A program made the position numbers and the translations under genes. Shown in pieces: positions 12,701 through 23,776 of a stretch of DNA of 64,000 bases. The notes under the pieces are model-generated. The model was not told the DNA's origin and did no database searches. It saw only the letters and a program-made list of their open reading frames with translations. This DNA comes from Gymnothorax reevesii (taxonomy: Eukaryota; Chordata; Actinopteri; Anguilliformes; Muraenidae), in assembly GCA_029721435.1 (NCBI GenBank), contig CM056588.1:35495930-35559929 (forward strand), read 5' to 3'. How positions within the stretch are numbered: position 1 is the stretch's first letter; each line of letters begins with the position of its first letter.

Positions 12701-13445
12701 GCGTCCAGGAACCAACTCCAGTTCTAAAGCCAGTTCCTTGGTCAGGGGTACGGGCATGAGTGTTCTAGAATGCATGTAGAATGCAGCCCGTCTGCCACAC
12801 CAAAAAACCTCTGTGCAGGGAAAGTTCACCCAAAAATGAAAATTCACTCGTCATCTTCTTAGTACAGTAGTACAGTAGAGCATGCTGTGAGAGTATAGTA
12901 CAGTGTGCAGTGAGAGTACAGTAGAGCGTGCTGTGAGAGTATAGTACAGCATGCAGTGAGAGTATAGTACAGTGTGCACTGAGAGTACAGTAGAGCGTGC
13001 AGTGAGAGTACAGTAGAGCGTGCAGTCAGAGTGCAGTAGAGCATGCAGTGAGAGTACAGTAGAGCATGCAGTGAGAGTACAGTAGAGCGTGCGGTGAGAG
13101 TACAGTAGAGCGTGCGGTGAGAGTACAGTAGAGCGTGCGGTGAGAGTACAGTAGAGCGTGCAGTGAGAGTACAGTAGAGCGTGCAGTCAGAGTGCAGTAG
13201 AGCATGCAGTGAGAGTACAGTAGAGCATGCAGTGAGAGTACAGTAGAGCGTGCGGTGCCTGTACCTCGCCCAGGAGCCGAGTTGAGCTGCAGGCTGCTGC
13301 TGCGGACACAGTAACCCGTCTGCACCGAATGGGACAGCTTTCTGATGCAGGAGTGCCAATCCTCCACGCCCTGTACGGGGCAGTCCTCCAGCCGGGTCAC
13401 CGAGTCCCCCACAAACAGGCCTCGCGGCCCACTGGCAGCCGAACC
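6483..13445 (-). CDS. mbtps2: MBTPS2 (site-2 protease), C-terminal five exons, 5' part not found
   Basis: Membrane-bound zinc metalloprotease of the Golgi that makes the second, intramembrane cut in SREBP and ATF6 after site-1 protease (family knowledge). Seen here: five exons on the minus strand, 13265-13445, 12224-12318, 11549-11744, 9322-9397 and 6483-6705. All have GT/AG borders and phases that join exactly, giving 256 codons and a stop. In order they encode the GPRGLFVGD start of the luminal PDZ-like region, a cysteine-rich stretch ([15 protein letters not shown]), the CLPARK and [10 protein letters not shown] block, the [12 protein letters not shown] segment, and the C-terminal membrane part with [13 protein letters not shown]; the Asp in that motif is a zinc ligand in S2P. 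The family is about 520 residues, so this is roughly the C-terminal half. The exons carrying the N-terminal membrane segments and the HExxH motif were not recognised upstream. Family identity is very secure; exon borders are inferred from splice rules. Confidence 0.93.
7429..9056. mobile_element. TIR element in MBTPS2 intron, 3-bp TSD
   Basis: Inverted ends aggtccattcacactgcaa and its match ttgtagtgtgaatgcacct, flanked by aat on both sides (7426-7428, 9057-9059). 1.6 kb. The middle holds unrelated low-complexity, AAC/AGG-rich sequence, perhaps another repeat nested inside. No transposase recognised. Confidence 0.6.
9322..9397 (-). CDS. mbtps2: MBTPS2 exon (IPRF...DLPV segment)
   Basis: 76 bp. 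Acceptor TGTGTACAG after a C-rich tract, donor GCAA|GTATCC. It encodes [19 protein letters not shown] followed by AMETFC, the stretch before the last membrane region of S2P. Phases are 1 in and 2 out, both matching the neighbouring exons. Confidence 0.9.
9634..10541. mobile_element. TIR element in MBTPS2 intron
   Basis: 908 bp with ends ggccccatttacaccaggta and its inverted match (taccaggtgtaaacggggcc). The arms stay similar over about 70 bp (taatacc, gattgc and gaccacat motifs in both). Non-coding; probably a non-autonomous DNA transposon. Confidence 0.7.
11549..11744 (-). CDS. mbtps2: MBTPS2 exon (CLPARK block)
   Basis: 196 bp. Acceptor CTTCGCTCAG, donor GCGG|GTGAGG. It encodes [16 protein letters not shown], then the [19 protein letters not shown] and [14 protein letters not shown] stretches, conserved in the luminal part of S2P. 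It starts in phase 0 and ends with one extra base. Confidence 0.92.
12224..12318 (-). CDS. mbtps2: MBTPS2 exon (Cys-rich segment)
   Basis: 95 bp. Acceptor CTTTCCAG, donor CTG|GTATGT. With one base from the previous exon it reads [12 protein letters not shown], then [12 protein letters not shown] and SNQESKL. This matches the short Cys-rich segment expected between the GYC and CLPARK blocks. The exon is too short to show as a long open frame; it was found by searching for the missing segment, and both phases fit. Confidence 0.88.
12606..12638. repeat. (GGTGA)n short array
   Basis: About five to six GGTGA units next to a piece ending gcactttattgaaccctg (reverse: cagggttcaataaagtgc), so it may be the tail of a retroelement on the minus strand. 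Confidence 0.6.
12868..13257. repeat. 23-bp minisatellite at an MBTPS2 splice donor
   Basis: Consensus tgagagtacagtagagcgtgcag, about 17 copies with cat/cgt and cag/cgg variants. It starts within about 8 bp of the MBTPS2 donor at 13263-13264 and lies wholly in the intron. Confidence 0.95.
13265..13445 (-). CDS. mbtps2: MBTPS2 exon (PDZ-like region start)
   Basis: 181 bp, starting in phase 0 after a TTTTCCTAG acceptor and ending one base into a codon at GAG|GTACAG. It encodes [20 protein letters not shown], then the CPVQGVEDW and [10 protein letters not shown] stretches, matching the S2P region after the second membrane block. The donor lies only a few bases from a 23-bp minisatellite that fills the start of the next intron. 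Confidence 0.9.
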
Positions 13446-15839
13446 CTAGGAAAAGGGCGGAGACATGTTTCCTTAAACAAGAGGCCAGTCGGCCTAGAGA
13501 GCTCTGCTGAGAATGAGTGAATGTGCATGTCATAACTTAATTTCAGTTAAATTCAGTTCACTACACCCCATTTAAGACTGCTTCTTTTGATGTGGTCTGT
13601 ATTTGCCTGATGAAGGTTTAAGTACTGAAACGTCACAATAAAACTTTTGCCGTCTGCAAGTTAGACAGTGTGTGAGACTCCTTTGTTTCCTTGTAACTTA
13701 TTTCAGAAATCCTTGAAAACTATTGCAATATTAACACATATGACACATTTGGTAACCAGAATATGCTGTGAACCAGATTGATGTCTGAACTTATGTAGTA
13801 TAACAATAGAACCACATTGCAAATTGTAATCATTGATTTCAATCAACTTACCAGCAAGCAATACTAACAACCAACAAATACCTTTCCCCCAGTACATCAC
13901 AAAAATAGCAGTCACAATCTTTTTAACTCTGTCATAGGACAATGTGACATGGAACAATATGATCCAGAACAATTAATCCAGAACGATGATTCGGAACAGC
14001 ACGATCCAGAACAATGATCGGAAACAACGTGGGGATATTCAGAACATCATAAGGAAGGCTCACAACAAATTAGACAAAAAGTTATCTGACAGACTGAGAT
14101 ATTAATGAAAGACTGAAAAAATGAGCACACTGATTCTTTAAGTGCAAAATGGTGAATATCTCAAAAACTGGGACGTAGAATTTTCTGATTTTCACAGTGA
14201 ATATTCAGAATATCATAAGGAAGGCTCGCACCAAATTAGAAAAAACAGTTAGACAGGTTTTGAAATATTCAAATTTGAAGTGAAAAGTTGACGCCGGACA
14301 TGGAGACAAACGAGCGGACAGGTGCCGGAGGACTCGGCAATAGAAAAGCTCCGCTGACTGTGACTATTGTCACAGAGGAGCTAAAAACAAAAATGATAGC
14401 ATGCCTTGCCACTTAAGACCCCCTAAGCGCAGCTGTGTTATGACATTGCGACCCCCAGTGGTGCAAACGGGCATCGCACTACAAATGAGTGTTTTGACAA
14501 GTTGTTACAGGGAAACAGACATCTTATAAACAGAAGGACGGGCATGATGATGAAAGTATCCCTTAAGAAAACTGTTTCTTGGGGGGATCCAAAAGTTTCT
14601 GGATTCCTTTTCAGACAAAGGATGTTTTCTCATCATCGTAATTTTTACCTCAGTGACCATCAGAGCTCAGAACCTCTCATCTGAATATTTCAAATACAGA
14701 GTGCAATATGGCAAGTGGCTTGGTTTTTGTCATGGAAGACGCAGGCATCAAACATTGTGTGATTTTGCCATTTTTATGGATGAAAGCAATTAAATACATT
14801 AGCTTATTAATGTGCCTAACCCATGTTTGTTTCAACTAACAACTGTATGCTATTTTTAAAGATAGTTAGTGTAGGTGCCCAAGGCATTTGTCGTTCTTTA
14901 CAGTTCCACGTGAGATCTTATTTATTCATTTAATTAAATAACGGTTGTTCTTAAAATGGCATAATTTCTGCCAAGTTTTTTTTCTCTCTCATTTTTCCAT
15001 TATTTTTGACATCTTTGTGGTGACTGTAGAGTAACATCAGCCCACTGGTAATCACCCTGTTAAAGGAGATCCACCATCCTCAGGGTTTGCATTTTAATCC
15101 AATTTCACACACCTGAATTTACTCATTCAAAAATATAACAAGATCTCCGGCTGTTGCGTGAAGTATGATTTACTAGGTCTTGAGTGAAAACCAACAGGAC
15201 CTTCTGAAACAGGGCTGGTTACAACTTTCCCATAAATTATTAAAAATTTGTGTAATAAGGCTATGTCATACATGTTTGACATTACACACGTGTAGTACAG
15301 TTTTCCTGCATCATGACTGTTCAGATTCCATTCATAGTCAAACTTCAACCAATATTTTAGCTACAGCAAAATTACCAATCCTGCGGGAAACCGTTACCCA
15401 TCGCTAGCATTAGCTTCTAGTTGGCGGTCTATTCAAATCAATGGGATTGTGATGGCCCTCTGTGCGTTATCCGCATTGTCCTCGGTCTGTTTCACAATTC
15501 TTGTGTTCCCTCTAGGTCATATGAGGCAATCAGCAATATCGGGTACACCGGCGCCGAGGTGTACCTGAGGGCTTCAAAATCTGCACGTGAATTTGTCTCT
15601 GGAGTGCTGTCCTACCAGACTTGGGAGCTGTGGAGCTTTAAGAATGCTACCTTAATTAGTCCACGTTGCTCAAACTTATGACTGTTTTGGCTGGCACTGT
15701 TGGCTTGCACCGTCTTTCATTGTCTTAAAAAATAAACTAAATTTGGTGGAAACTTAACTCAGTTTATGTTCTTTGTTGTTTTGTTGCTGTCACTGACTGA
15801 GTGTGACAGGATCAGTAATTCACCAACTAGCATGCTAAC
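13446..15839. other. No gene recognised upstream of MBTPS2 exons
   Basis: The missing upstream MBTPS2 exons (HExxH region and N-terminal membrane segments) would be expected from here on. I looked for them on the minus strand and did not find a convincing one. Short repeated phrases (gaatattcagaacatcataaggaaggctc at 14033 and 14204) suggest an old repeat. Confidence 0.4.
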
Positions 15840-18290
15840 ACTTTTCACCATTAAAGTGATCAGTGACATGTGTAATAGATAGATTTAAGGGGGTTTTACT
15901 TGAATCACAATGCAAATTCATTCCAAAGGTGTCCAAAAGTAAGCTGAAAAAGCAGAATCCTCAGTGGATGACCAAAAGTATTCGTAGGATTTTGTGGGAA
16001 AAGAGGAATCTTTATGAGATGTACATAAAGGATAATAATGAGAACACTAATGCTGAATACTGTAAAATGCGGGCTGTGGTCAAAAAAGAGTTGAGGAATG
16101 CTAGAAGACTGTATGAAAGACAAATTGCAGAGGGGGCAAAAACTAACCCTCAGCACTTCTTTCAGCACTGTAGCAGAGAAAGGAAAGTTAAAGAGCAGGT
16201 TAAGTGCATAAAGAATAAAAATGGATCGCTGCTATATGATACCAAGGATATTGCGGATGCCTTAAACCAGAGGTGGGCAGTGAGGGCCTTATCTGCCCCC
16301 GGTTTTCGCACCAACTTTTGGCCTTTAATTAGTTCATCATCTAAATTAACCATGCTTTTTATTAAATCTAACATTTCAGGCGCATTTCTTTAAAAAATCT
16401 TGAATAACCAAAGACTATTCCTGTCTCCCTACATAACATAACTATTCATGTCTCCCTAAATTTTTTCTTTGATTGAATCTTTGCACAAATCTATATTTGC
16501 ATTTTAAACCAATTATCTTCATTAGTCAGGGTAATTGATAGAAATAAAAACCAGCATACACACCGGCCCTCCAGGACCAGGATTGCCCACCCCTGCCTTA
16601 AACAGTTATTTTGTTGAGAATTTTACCTCAGAGGGGGTCTTTATTTGGCCAGAGGGCATGTTAAATGCTCAAGATTATTTAGTGGAAATTGAGGTAAGGG
16701 ATAACAAAGTGTTAGACAAGTTGCATAAACTAAAGGCAGATAAGCCGGGGGGTCCTGATGGCTTATATCCTAGAGTACTCAGGGAAGTTGGTGAGATAAT
16801 CTTTAAGCCCCTATCTGCCATCTTCAGACGATCTTTAGAAACTTAAAAAATACCAAATGATTGGAAACAGGGTAATATAATACCAGTATATAAGAAAGGG
16901 GACTGTATCGAGCCGGGAAATTACAGGCCAGTCAGTTTAACTTGCACTGCGTGCAAAATATTGGAATCTATCATTAAAGATGAGCTGTACTTTTTTCTTG
17001 AATGTAACAGTATCTTGAGGGATAGCCAACATGGTTTCCGTAAGGGAAGGTTATGCCTGACAAACCTTCTGAAATTTTTTGAGGAGGCCACCAAGACTTA
17101 TGACCAGAGCAGGGTTTATGACATCATATACTTGGATTTTCAGAAAGCATTTGATACAGTATCGCATAAGAGACTAATTTTTAAAATGAGCTACATTGGC
17201 GTTACAGGAGGTATTCTGGAGTGGATTCAAAACTGGTTACAGGACAGAACACAAAGAGTGGTGGTCAGTGGTATCTCATCTGAGCTAGGAATGGTGGGGA
17301 GTGGCGTCCCCCAGGGATCGGTGTTGGGACCCCAGCTGTTCCTCATCTACATTAATGACCTTGATAGGAAAATTGAGAGCAGATTAGTAAAATTTGCAGA
17401 CGATAGTAAATTGGGGGGTTTGGCAAGTAGTTTAGAGTCCACTAAAGTGATTCAGGATGATTTGGATAGAATCCAGAATGGGGCAGAAATGTGGCAAATG
17501 AAATGTAATGTAGCAAAGTGTACAGTTGTGCATGTAAGTAATAAAAACATTAGACGGGATTACTTCATGGGAGGTTTAAAACTGGAATGTGCTCCACACG
17601 AGAAAGATCTGGGAGTGATTGTTGACCAAACCCTCACAGGCTCTAGCCATTGTGCCGTAGCAGTTAAAAAAGCCAATCGGATGCTGGGATACATTGCCAA
17701 AAGTATTGAGTACAAATCTAAGGAGTTGATGCTTCTTTCGTCAGACCACATCTGGAGTATTGTGTGCAGTTCTGGGGACCATACTTTAAGAAAGATATAG
17801 AGGCTCTAAAGAAAGTTCAAAGAACAGCCACTAAGCTAATTCCAGGTATAAAAGATGAGAGCAATGAGAAGAGGGTGAAGATCCTTAATCTCTTTAGTCT
17901 TAGGAAAAGGAGACTAAGGGGTGATTTGACTGAGGTCTTTAAATATGTTAAAGGGATTAACAAAGTGAATTATGTAGGATTCCTTCGACCAAGTGTTGTG
18001 AGTAGAACTCAGGGTCACAAATGGAAGTTGACCAAAGGTAAATTTAGAACTGATATTCGGAAATATTTCTTCGCCCAAAGAGTGATTTCAATGTGGAATA
18101 GCTTACCTGACCATATTGTTGAGGCAGAGACCTAGGGGGTTTTCAAGAGCAGGCTTGACTTAAAGCTAGATATCATTGAGTCATTGAGTATCTGAAGAGA
18201 TATATTCACAATAGTATAAAGAAACTGGCGAGCGTAGTTGGGCTGAACGGCCTGTTCTCGCCATTTATGTTATTTGATTTTATGTTATGA
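15840..18290 (+). mobile_element. CR1-clade LINE, 5' truncated, inactive
   Basis: Non-LTR retrotransposon. Plus-strand reverse transcriptase motifs in order: GNYRPVSLTCTACKILE (about 16915), QHGFRKGRLCLTNLLKF, YLDFQKAFDTVSHKRL, SGVPQGSVLGPQLFLIYIND and FADDSKLGG (catalytic DD, about 17393). A C-terminal block ends in RVISMWNSLPDHIV. The frame is broken by a TAA at 16844-16846, a frameshift near 17735 and a nested MITE. No endonuclease domain remains. Confidence 0.88.
16268..16595. mobile_element. hAT-type MITE nested in the CR1 LINE
   Basis: 328 bp with ends CAGAGGTGGGC and GCCCACCCCTG and a perfect 8-bp target duplication, ccttaaac, at 16260-16267 and 16596-16603. Removing the element and one duplication restores the CR1 reading frame (ADALN|SYFVENF). 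No coding capacity. Confidence 0.92.
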
Positions 18291-21200
18291 TGACTGATTT
18301 ATTATTGCCCATCTGTACAAATTGCGTTCTATTTGTTAAATAATTTTTAATCCATTTTAACGCGGTCTCTCTTATTCCATAGTTATACAGTTTTTCAATC
18401 AATATATCGTGATTTATAGTGTCAAATGCCTTCTTCAGGTCAAGAAATATACCTATAGAATATAGCTTTGAATCTAGTGAATCTTTGATCATCTCAATAA
18501 GTTCTGTTAGGGCTAGTGCTGTCGAATGCTTTTTCCTGAACCCATACTGACTGTCACATAGAAGTTTGTGTTTATCAATGTAATTGTCCAATCTATCATT
18601 GAAGAGTTTTTCGAAGAGTTTTGAACATTGAGGTAAAATCGAGACAGGTCGATAATTTGAGAAATCATATTTATCCCCACTTTTGTAGACAGGGATAACC
18701 TTTGCTATCTTCATTTTATCTGGAAGCACTCCGCAAGAGAAGGATAGATTACATATATGCGTAAGTGGAGTTACAATTGCGTTGGTAAGTGTTTTCAGTA
18801 ATTTCATATCTACTTGGTTTACGTCAACAGACGTTTTAGCTGCACAATTATTCAGAATTGTATTCAGTAACAGGAGTTAATGTCAATGTGTCTTGTACTT
18901 CCTCATCCTTATCAAGGTAGTCCCATCTTAGGTGTGAGGGTTCAATACCCTTTGCTAGTTCTGGCCCAACATTCTCAAAGTAATTATTAAAATGTTCCAC
19001 AACTAGATCCATGTTCTCTACCTGTTTACCATGAATATTAAAGAAGGCAGGGTACTCCCTCTTCGGAGCCCTCCCAGAAACATTCTTTACTATATTCCAG
19101 AGATTTCTGGTTTAATGTTTATTTCTTACTAAAAGCTTTTCATAATACTCTTTTTTATGCTTCCTTAACAAGCGTGTAATTTTATTTCTATAAGACTTAT
19201 ACCTTACTTCCGCTTTCTCAGTCCTTTCTCTCAGGAACTGCTTTTATAAAGTATTTTTTTTCTTACAGGCATTGGCCAGTGCGTTTGAAACCCAAGGTCT
19301 TCTCTCTTTGTTTTTCTTCAGATTATTGACTGTTTTGACTAAGCAGTGGGTATCATACAGAGAATTTACAGTCCACAGGAAAGCCTCATACGCTCTATTC
19401 GGGTCGTTTTCTGCTAATACATTATCCCATTTTTGATTTAACAGATCTATTTCCAGATCCTTTAACCTTTTTTCACTTTTAATTCTGATTTCTGTGTATT
19501 CCCGGATTTTCGATCTGGCCTGATCTTTTATATCTACCTTGCAATCACAAATAGCAAAGACTGGCAAATGATCAGTAATGTCATTTATCATGATGCCACA
19601 AAATATATCAGAATCCAGTACATTAGTATAGATATTATCTATCAAAGTGGCACTATGCCTAGTAATCCTGCTTGGTTTTGTAATTAATGGTTGCATACCC
19701 ATGGCATACGTGGTGTTAATATAATCCTCTATTATAGAGCTGTAATTTGGATTTATCAAGTCAACGTTAAAGTACCCACACATGAAAACATTTTTATGGC
19801 TTATATTAGTGAGTAGTTCGCCCATACATTTGCTGAAAACATCAATTTACGAATCCGGTGCCCTGTACACACAAGACATAACAGTATTTTTACCTTTCAA
19901 TCTGGGAATCTTGGAAACGGCACGGTGGCATAGTGGTTAGCACTACTGCCTTCCGTCAGTCTGCCCCAGGGCAGCTGTGGCTACAAAAACATAGTTTACC
20001 ACCTTCAGAGCGTGAATGTGTGAGTGAATAAATAATGCCTCCATCGTAAAGCGTCTTTGAGTGTCCAAAAAAGCGCTATATAAATTAGAAAATATATATA
20101 AAAAATATTATTATTATCAATAAACAGACCAACTCCCCCACATGCTTTATTCAGTCTACTCTTGCACACACAGTTATATCCCTCCATGTAGAAGTCCTTG
20201 CCCTTTTCCTCTTTAATCCAAGTTTCCGATAAGGCGATGATGTTAAACGGGTTAGCAAATGACTGAAGGTATTCCTTTATTTGATCGAAGTTGGAATATA
20301 GACTCCTACTATTAAAGTGGATAATGGACAAACTCCCATCCATTTTAATGCTTTTGTTGAATTTGTCCACAGGAAAGTATTCGCATATGTTAGACTCTTT
20401 GTAGAAAAAATGGTTATCCGGATCGATTTCTTCATTTGGGTCTATTTCAGAAAAATGGTGACTTCCTGTCAAAAATTCATTTCCGGAAAAATTTATTTCT
20501 GTAGGTTGATGACTACTCAGGAATGTCTGTCAAGGACCTCAGTGGTCGTACTTCTCCAAATCCCGCATCATCTTGATCAGCACTGGTCTGGTGGTTTCCG
20601 GTGAAGATCCATTTGGTTTGATAAAAATTCTACAGTTTGTCGACCAGATGCTGTGTATTTTACTCACTTTCCTTAGTTGACCAACTTTCCATGCAAGTGT
20701 TGCATTATGCTTGGTGAGGTTTTCATTCATGAATACATTGGATCCTTTTAGATTTTTCCCTTGCTTCAACAGAGAGATCTTGTGCTTGTTACTTGTAAGT
20801 CGTAGCAACACGGCTCGTGTTGTTGCATTTTGGTCTCGGCTTACATTCCTTTTCGGTAGCAGATAACATGAATCCACATTGCTTTGGTCCAAAGAAATAT
20901 GTCTGGACTGAAGGAATTCCATCACCTGCAGTTCCACGGATTTGTTATCGTCCTTGTTTGACTCATCAGCACTCGCTGTTGGCCTGGCATAACTCCTGGG
21001 TTTGATTTTTAGCCCAGTCAGGATTACATCATTACGTTTCTCTTGTTATTCCCGCTCCTCCAGATTGCTTCCTAAAGATTTGATCTCTGTCTTTCTTAGC
21101 AATCTCTTTTTTGAGATCACGGTTTTCCTCCAGTAGCCGTTCCATTTGCTCCCTCATACTGTCCCTCCACTCCCTCACTTCCCTTCTCAAATCAGCGAGA

Positions 21201-21480
21201 GCCTCCATGACTGCTGCGGGATCCAGTGAGCCTGATTTCCCAGTTTCCTTGCTTCTACCAGGCTTACCCATTTTCTTAGTTTCGAGAAAAGGGATTTTAG
21301 CGATTACAGAGATTGTGAGAAAGTTTATCACTCAACTTTTCTCCCGACTCTGCTGTTGTATTCCAGTATTTCGCGCAGTCGCTGTTCAGAGCTGTTACTC
21401 CTTCAGTGACCATGAGAAGAATTTTTGACACAGTTCGCCCTTGCCACTTAAAATAATTTTTTTTTTTTTTTTTTTGTGAC
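18290..21480 (-). mobile_element. Jockey-superfamily LINE, opposite strand, 3' end missing
   Basis: Minus-strand order: ORF1-like coiled-coil piece (21032-21331, EQMERLLEENRDLKKEI), ORF1 RNA-binding piece (20539-20937, KGSNVFMNENLTKHNATLA), endonuclease (20472 down to 19244: SIIHFNSRSLYSNFDQI, LSETWI, GYFNVDL, SATLIDNIYTN, TDHLPVFA), then reverse transcriptase (18807 down: NYRPVSILPQCSKLFEKL, DSQYGFRKKHSTALAL, GIFLDLKKAFDTINHDIL). It stops inside RT, before the catalytic FADD block. The frames are interrupted by stops and by a SINE. Confidence 0.85.
19918..20105 (+). mobile_element. tRNA-derived SINE with L2-type tail, nested in the LINE
   Basis: Head cggcacggtggcatagtggttagcac, tail gcgtctttgagtgtccaaaa then agcgctatataaat, a common fish SINE with an L2-like 3' end, followed by an AT-rich run. 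It splits the endonuclease frame of the surrounding LINE. The target duplication is not clear. Confidence 0.7.
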
Positions 21481-22282
21481 TGACTCACAAGGAATTTCTA
21501 TGTTGAATTTAGAACTTGTTGGCTGAATTGAAAACTTTGAGTTCTCATCTTGCTTTTGGAGACTCACCACAACAAATGTGGAAAATAAAGCAACAGGAAT
21601 TCAAATGTTAGCCCAAAATCCTGTTGCAATTATTAGTCCTTTATTTACAAGATGCATCCTGATCCTTCAGCCAGGAGCTATAAGACATGAGCCACTTGAG
21701 TTCATTGGAGAAGAAACACGTGAGCAGCTGAAGGCTTATTATGTGATCAAAATGCCTAATATTTATCATTCAGTAAATTAAAATAAATTCCATATTTGTG
21801 GTGCAAACTGACTCGCTGATAACCTAAGCCAAGCATGGGCTTGTGTAGGGGGAATGACATACCTTCCAGGAAACAATGGTTGCTGTTGGAGGTGGATTTG
21901 TTTTGGACAATATTCTCGCCACTCAAATTAATCTTAATTTCTCAATGTCGTTATCGGATGCTGTACTGTGAAAGAAGCTGCTCTTCAGATTACATGTTAG
22001 AGGTGCTGACTCACTCAGGTCATCGCAATAAACATATCGCCATAAAATGCTGAGAACCAACCAGTCAGCATGCCTCTCCTTTGACCATGACAGTTATTGG
22101 TGAAATAAAAGGGATTCCCGAGAGTCCTAGCCTAATTCCCATTGAGGCTTTCATGAACAAAAATCATTCTCCAAAATGGCTGCTGTGCATCACCCAGGTG
22201 AGTGCTACAAACTGGCTGCATTTGAGGTTAGCTTTCATCTCTCAGCACAGCAAACAAAGCGCATTGAGTTAAAAAATGGTAA
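21481..22282. other. Spacer between LINE and Kolobok-like element, nothing recognised
   Basis: No coherent frame, repeat or exon recognised. Confidence 0.4.
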
Positions 22283-23570
22283 TACAACCCAAATCAGAAA
22301 ATGGTGGCTCAGTATGTTTCATAAAAATTAAAACCGAAGCCAATGATTTGTAAATTATTGTTGATCGGCATTATGTTGAAAGCAATGCAAAACATTATTT
22401 GATGTTTAACAGCATTCATTTCTATTCATCTTTTTGTAATCAACACTTCAATTTTGATTCTTGCTGCAAATTTCAAAAAAGTTCGGACCATAATGCATTT
22501 TCATCTCTGTAATGCTGTCTTTAATGTTGAAAGTGCCAAACATCTTCCATTGGGGACAAGTCAGGACAGTACGAAGGCCGGTCTAGCACCCACACCCTCC
22601 TCTTGCGCAGCCATGTCTCCATTTTGTGTGCAGAATATAGTTTTGCATTGCCTGGCAGAAATATGCGAGAACATCCCTGGAAAAAATAGGGTCTTGAAGA
22701 CGTGTTGCTCTAAAATCTAAGCGTATTTTTTTTTTTTTTACCAATAATGATGCTTTTATAGAATTGCAAGTTACCCTTGCCGAAGGCACTGATACAGCCC
22801 CACTCCATGACAGTGCATGGCTTTTAAACTTTTTTAGAACAGTCTAGCTGGTTCTTTCTCTTTTGGTCCGGAGCACATGGAGTCAATTTGTTTGAAAAAA
22901 GGACGTAATTTGTCTGTCTGTCCACAATACGCTTGTCCTTTGTAATGGTCCATTGCAGATGCCTTCAATCCCCGAAAAACCTAAGGCGCAGCTGTACATG
23001 GTTGACATAAGGCATCCTTTTTGTGTAATACAGTTTTGACTGGCATTTGTGGACATAACTGCGTATTGTAGTACTTGAAAAGGGTTTGTCAAAGTAATCC
23101 TAAGCCCGTGTGTTCATATCATTTGTAAATAAATAATGGCTCTTAATGCAGTGCCATCTGAGTGATTGGAGATAATGGATACTCAGTTCAAACTTCCGCC
23201 CTTCCCTTTATGAACAAAAAGTCCTCTGTTTCCTATGAATCTTAATTATGTTATGCACTGAAGAAGGTGAAAATATTCCTTCATAATTCTATTAGAGAAA
23301 CATTGTTTTAAATCTGTCATTTATTTTCACTTACATTTGTGCCCGTCTTTCGCTCCATAAGAGCCAACCCTTTTCTGGATGCTGCTTTAGAACAAAATCA
23401 TGATTTCAGTCACCTGCTGACATAAACGGTTTCCAAGTCACATCATTAGTCAAATTTTTACTTCACTACTTGTCATAAATTGGCTCCATCCCAACTTTTT
23501 TAAAGAATGTTGGCCTGAATGCCAGAAATGGATTCATAATTACAACTAAAATTAAGTTGACTAGACAAGT
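22283..23570. mobile_element. Non-autonomous DNA element, Kolobok-like
   Basis: Starts tacaacccaaatcagaaaa and, toward the right, holds cccaacttttttaaagaatgttggcctgaa, both familiar from a widespread fish family. No transposase frame. Family assignment is from recall of its ends; the exact right border is uncertain. Confidence 0.45.
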
Positions 23571-23776
23571 TGGGGTTGTCAGTGAAGGAAATTATTAACA
23601 GTCCATGCAACTGTTTGTCAGCTGCCAATCATGAATTAAATTTTAGTGACCTTTAACACAACATGGAAAGGTATTTGTAAACTTTCTGTCAAAGGGAACA
23701 TTTATTTTCTAAAAGGTGAAAAATATATGTCCCTTTTCAAATGTCAAAGAACTGAAAAGGAGTCACATACACAAAC

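Noticed and set aside
12859..13533. 224-codon open frame on the minus strand with repeated Thr/Leu/Cys units
   Set aside because: It runs through the 23-bp minisatellite and overlaps a real MBTPS2 exon in another frame; three 23-bp units give a 23-residue repeat with no stop by chance.
15421..15681. 86-codon plus-strand frame before the CR1 LINE
   Set aside because: No recognised family, no splice signals and no conserved motif; length is within chance.
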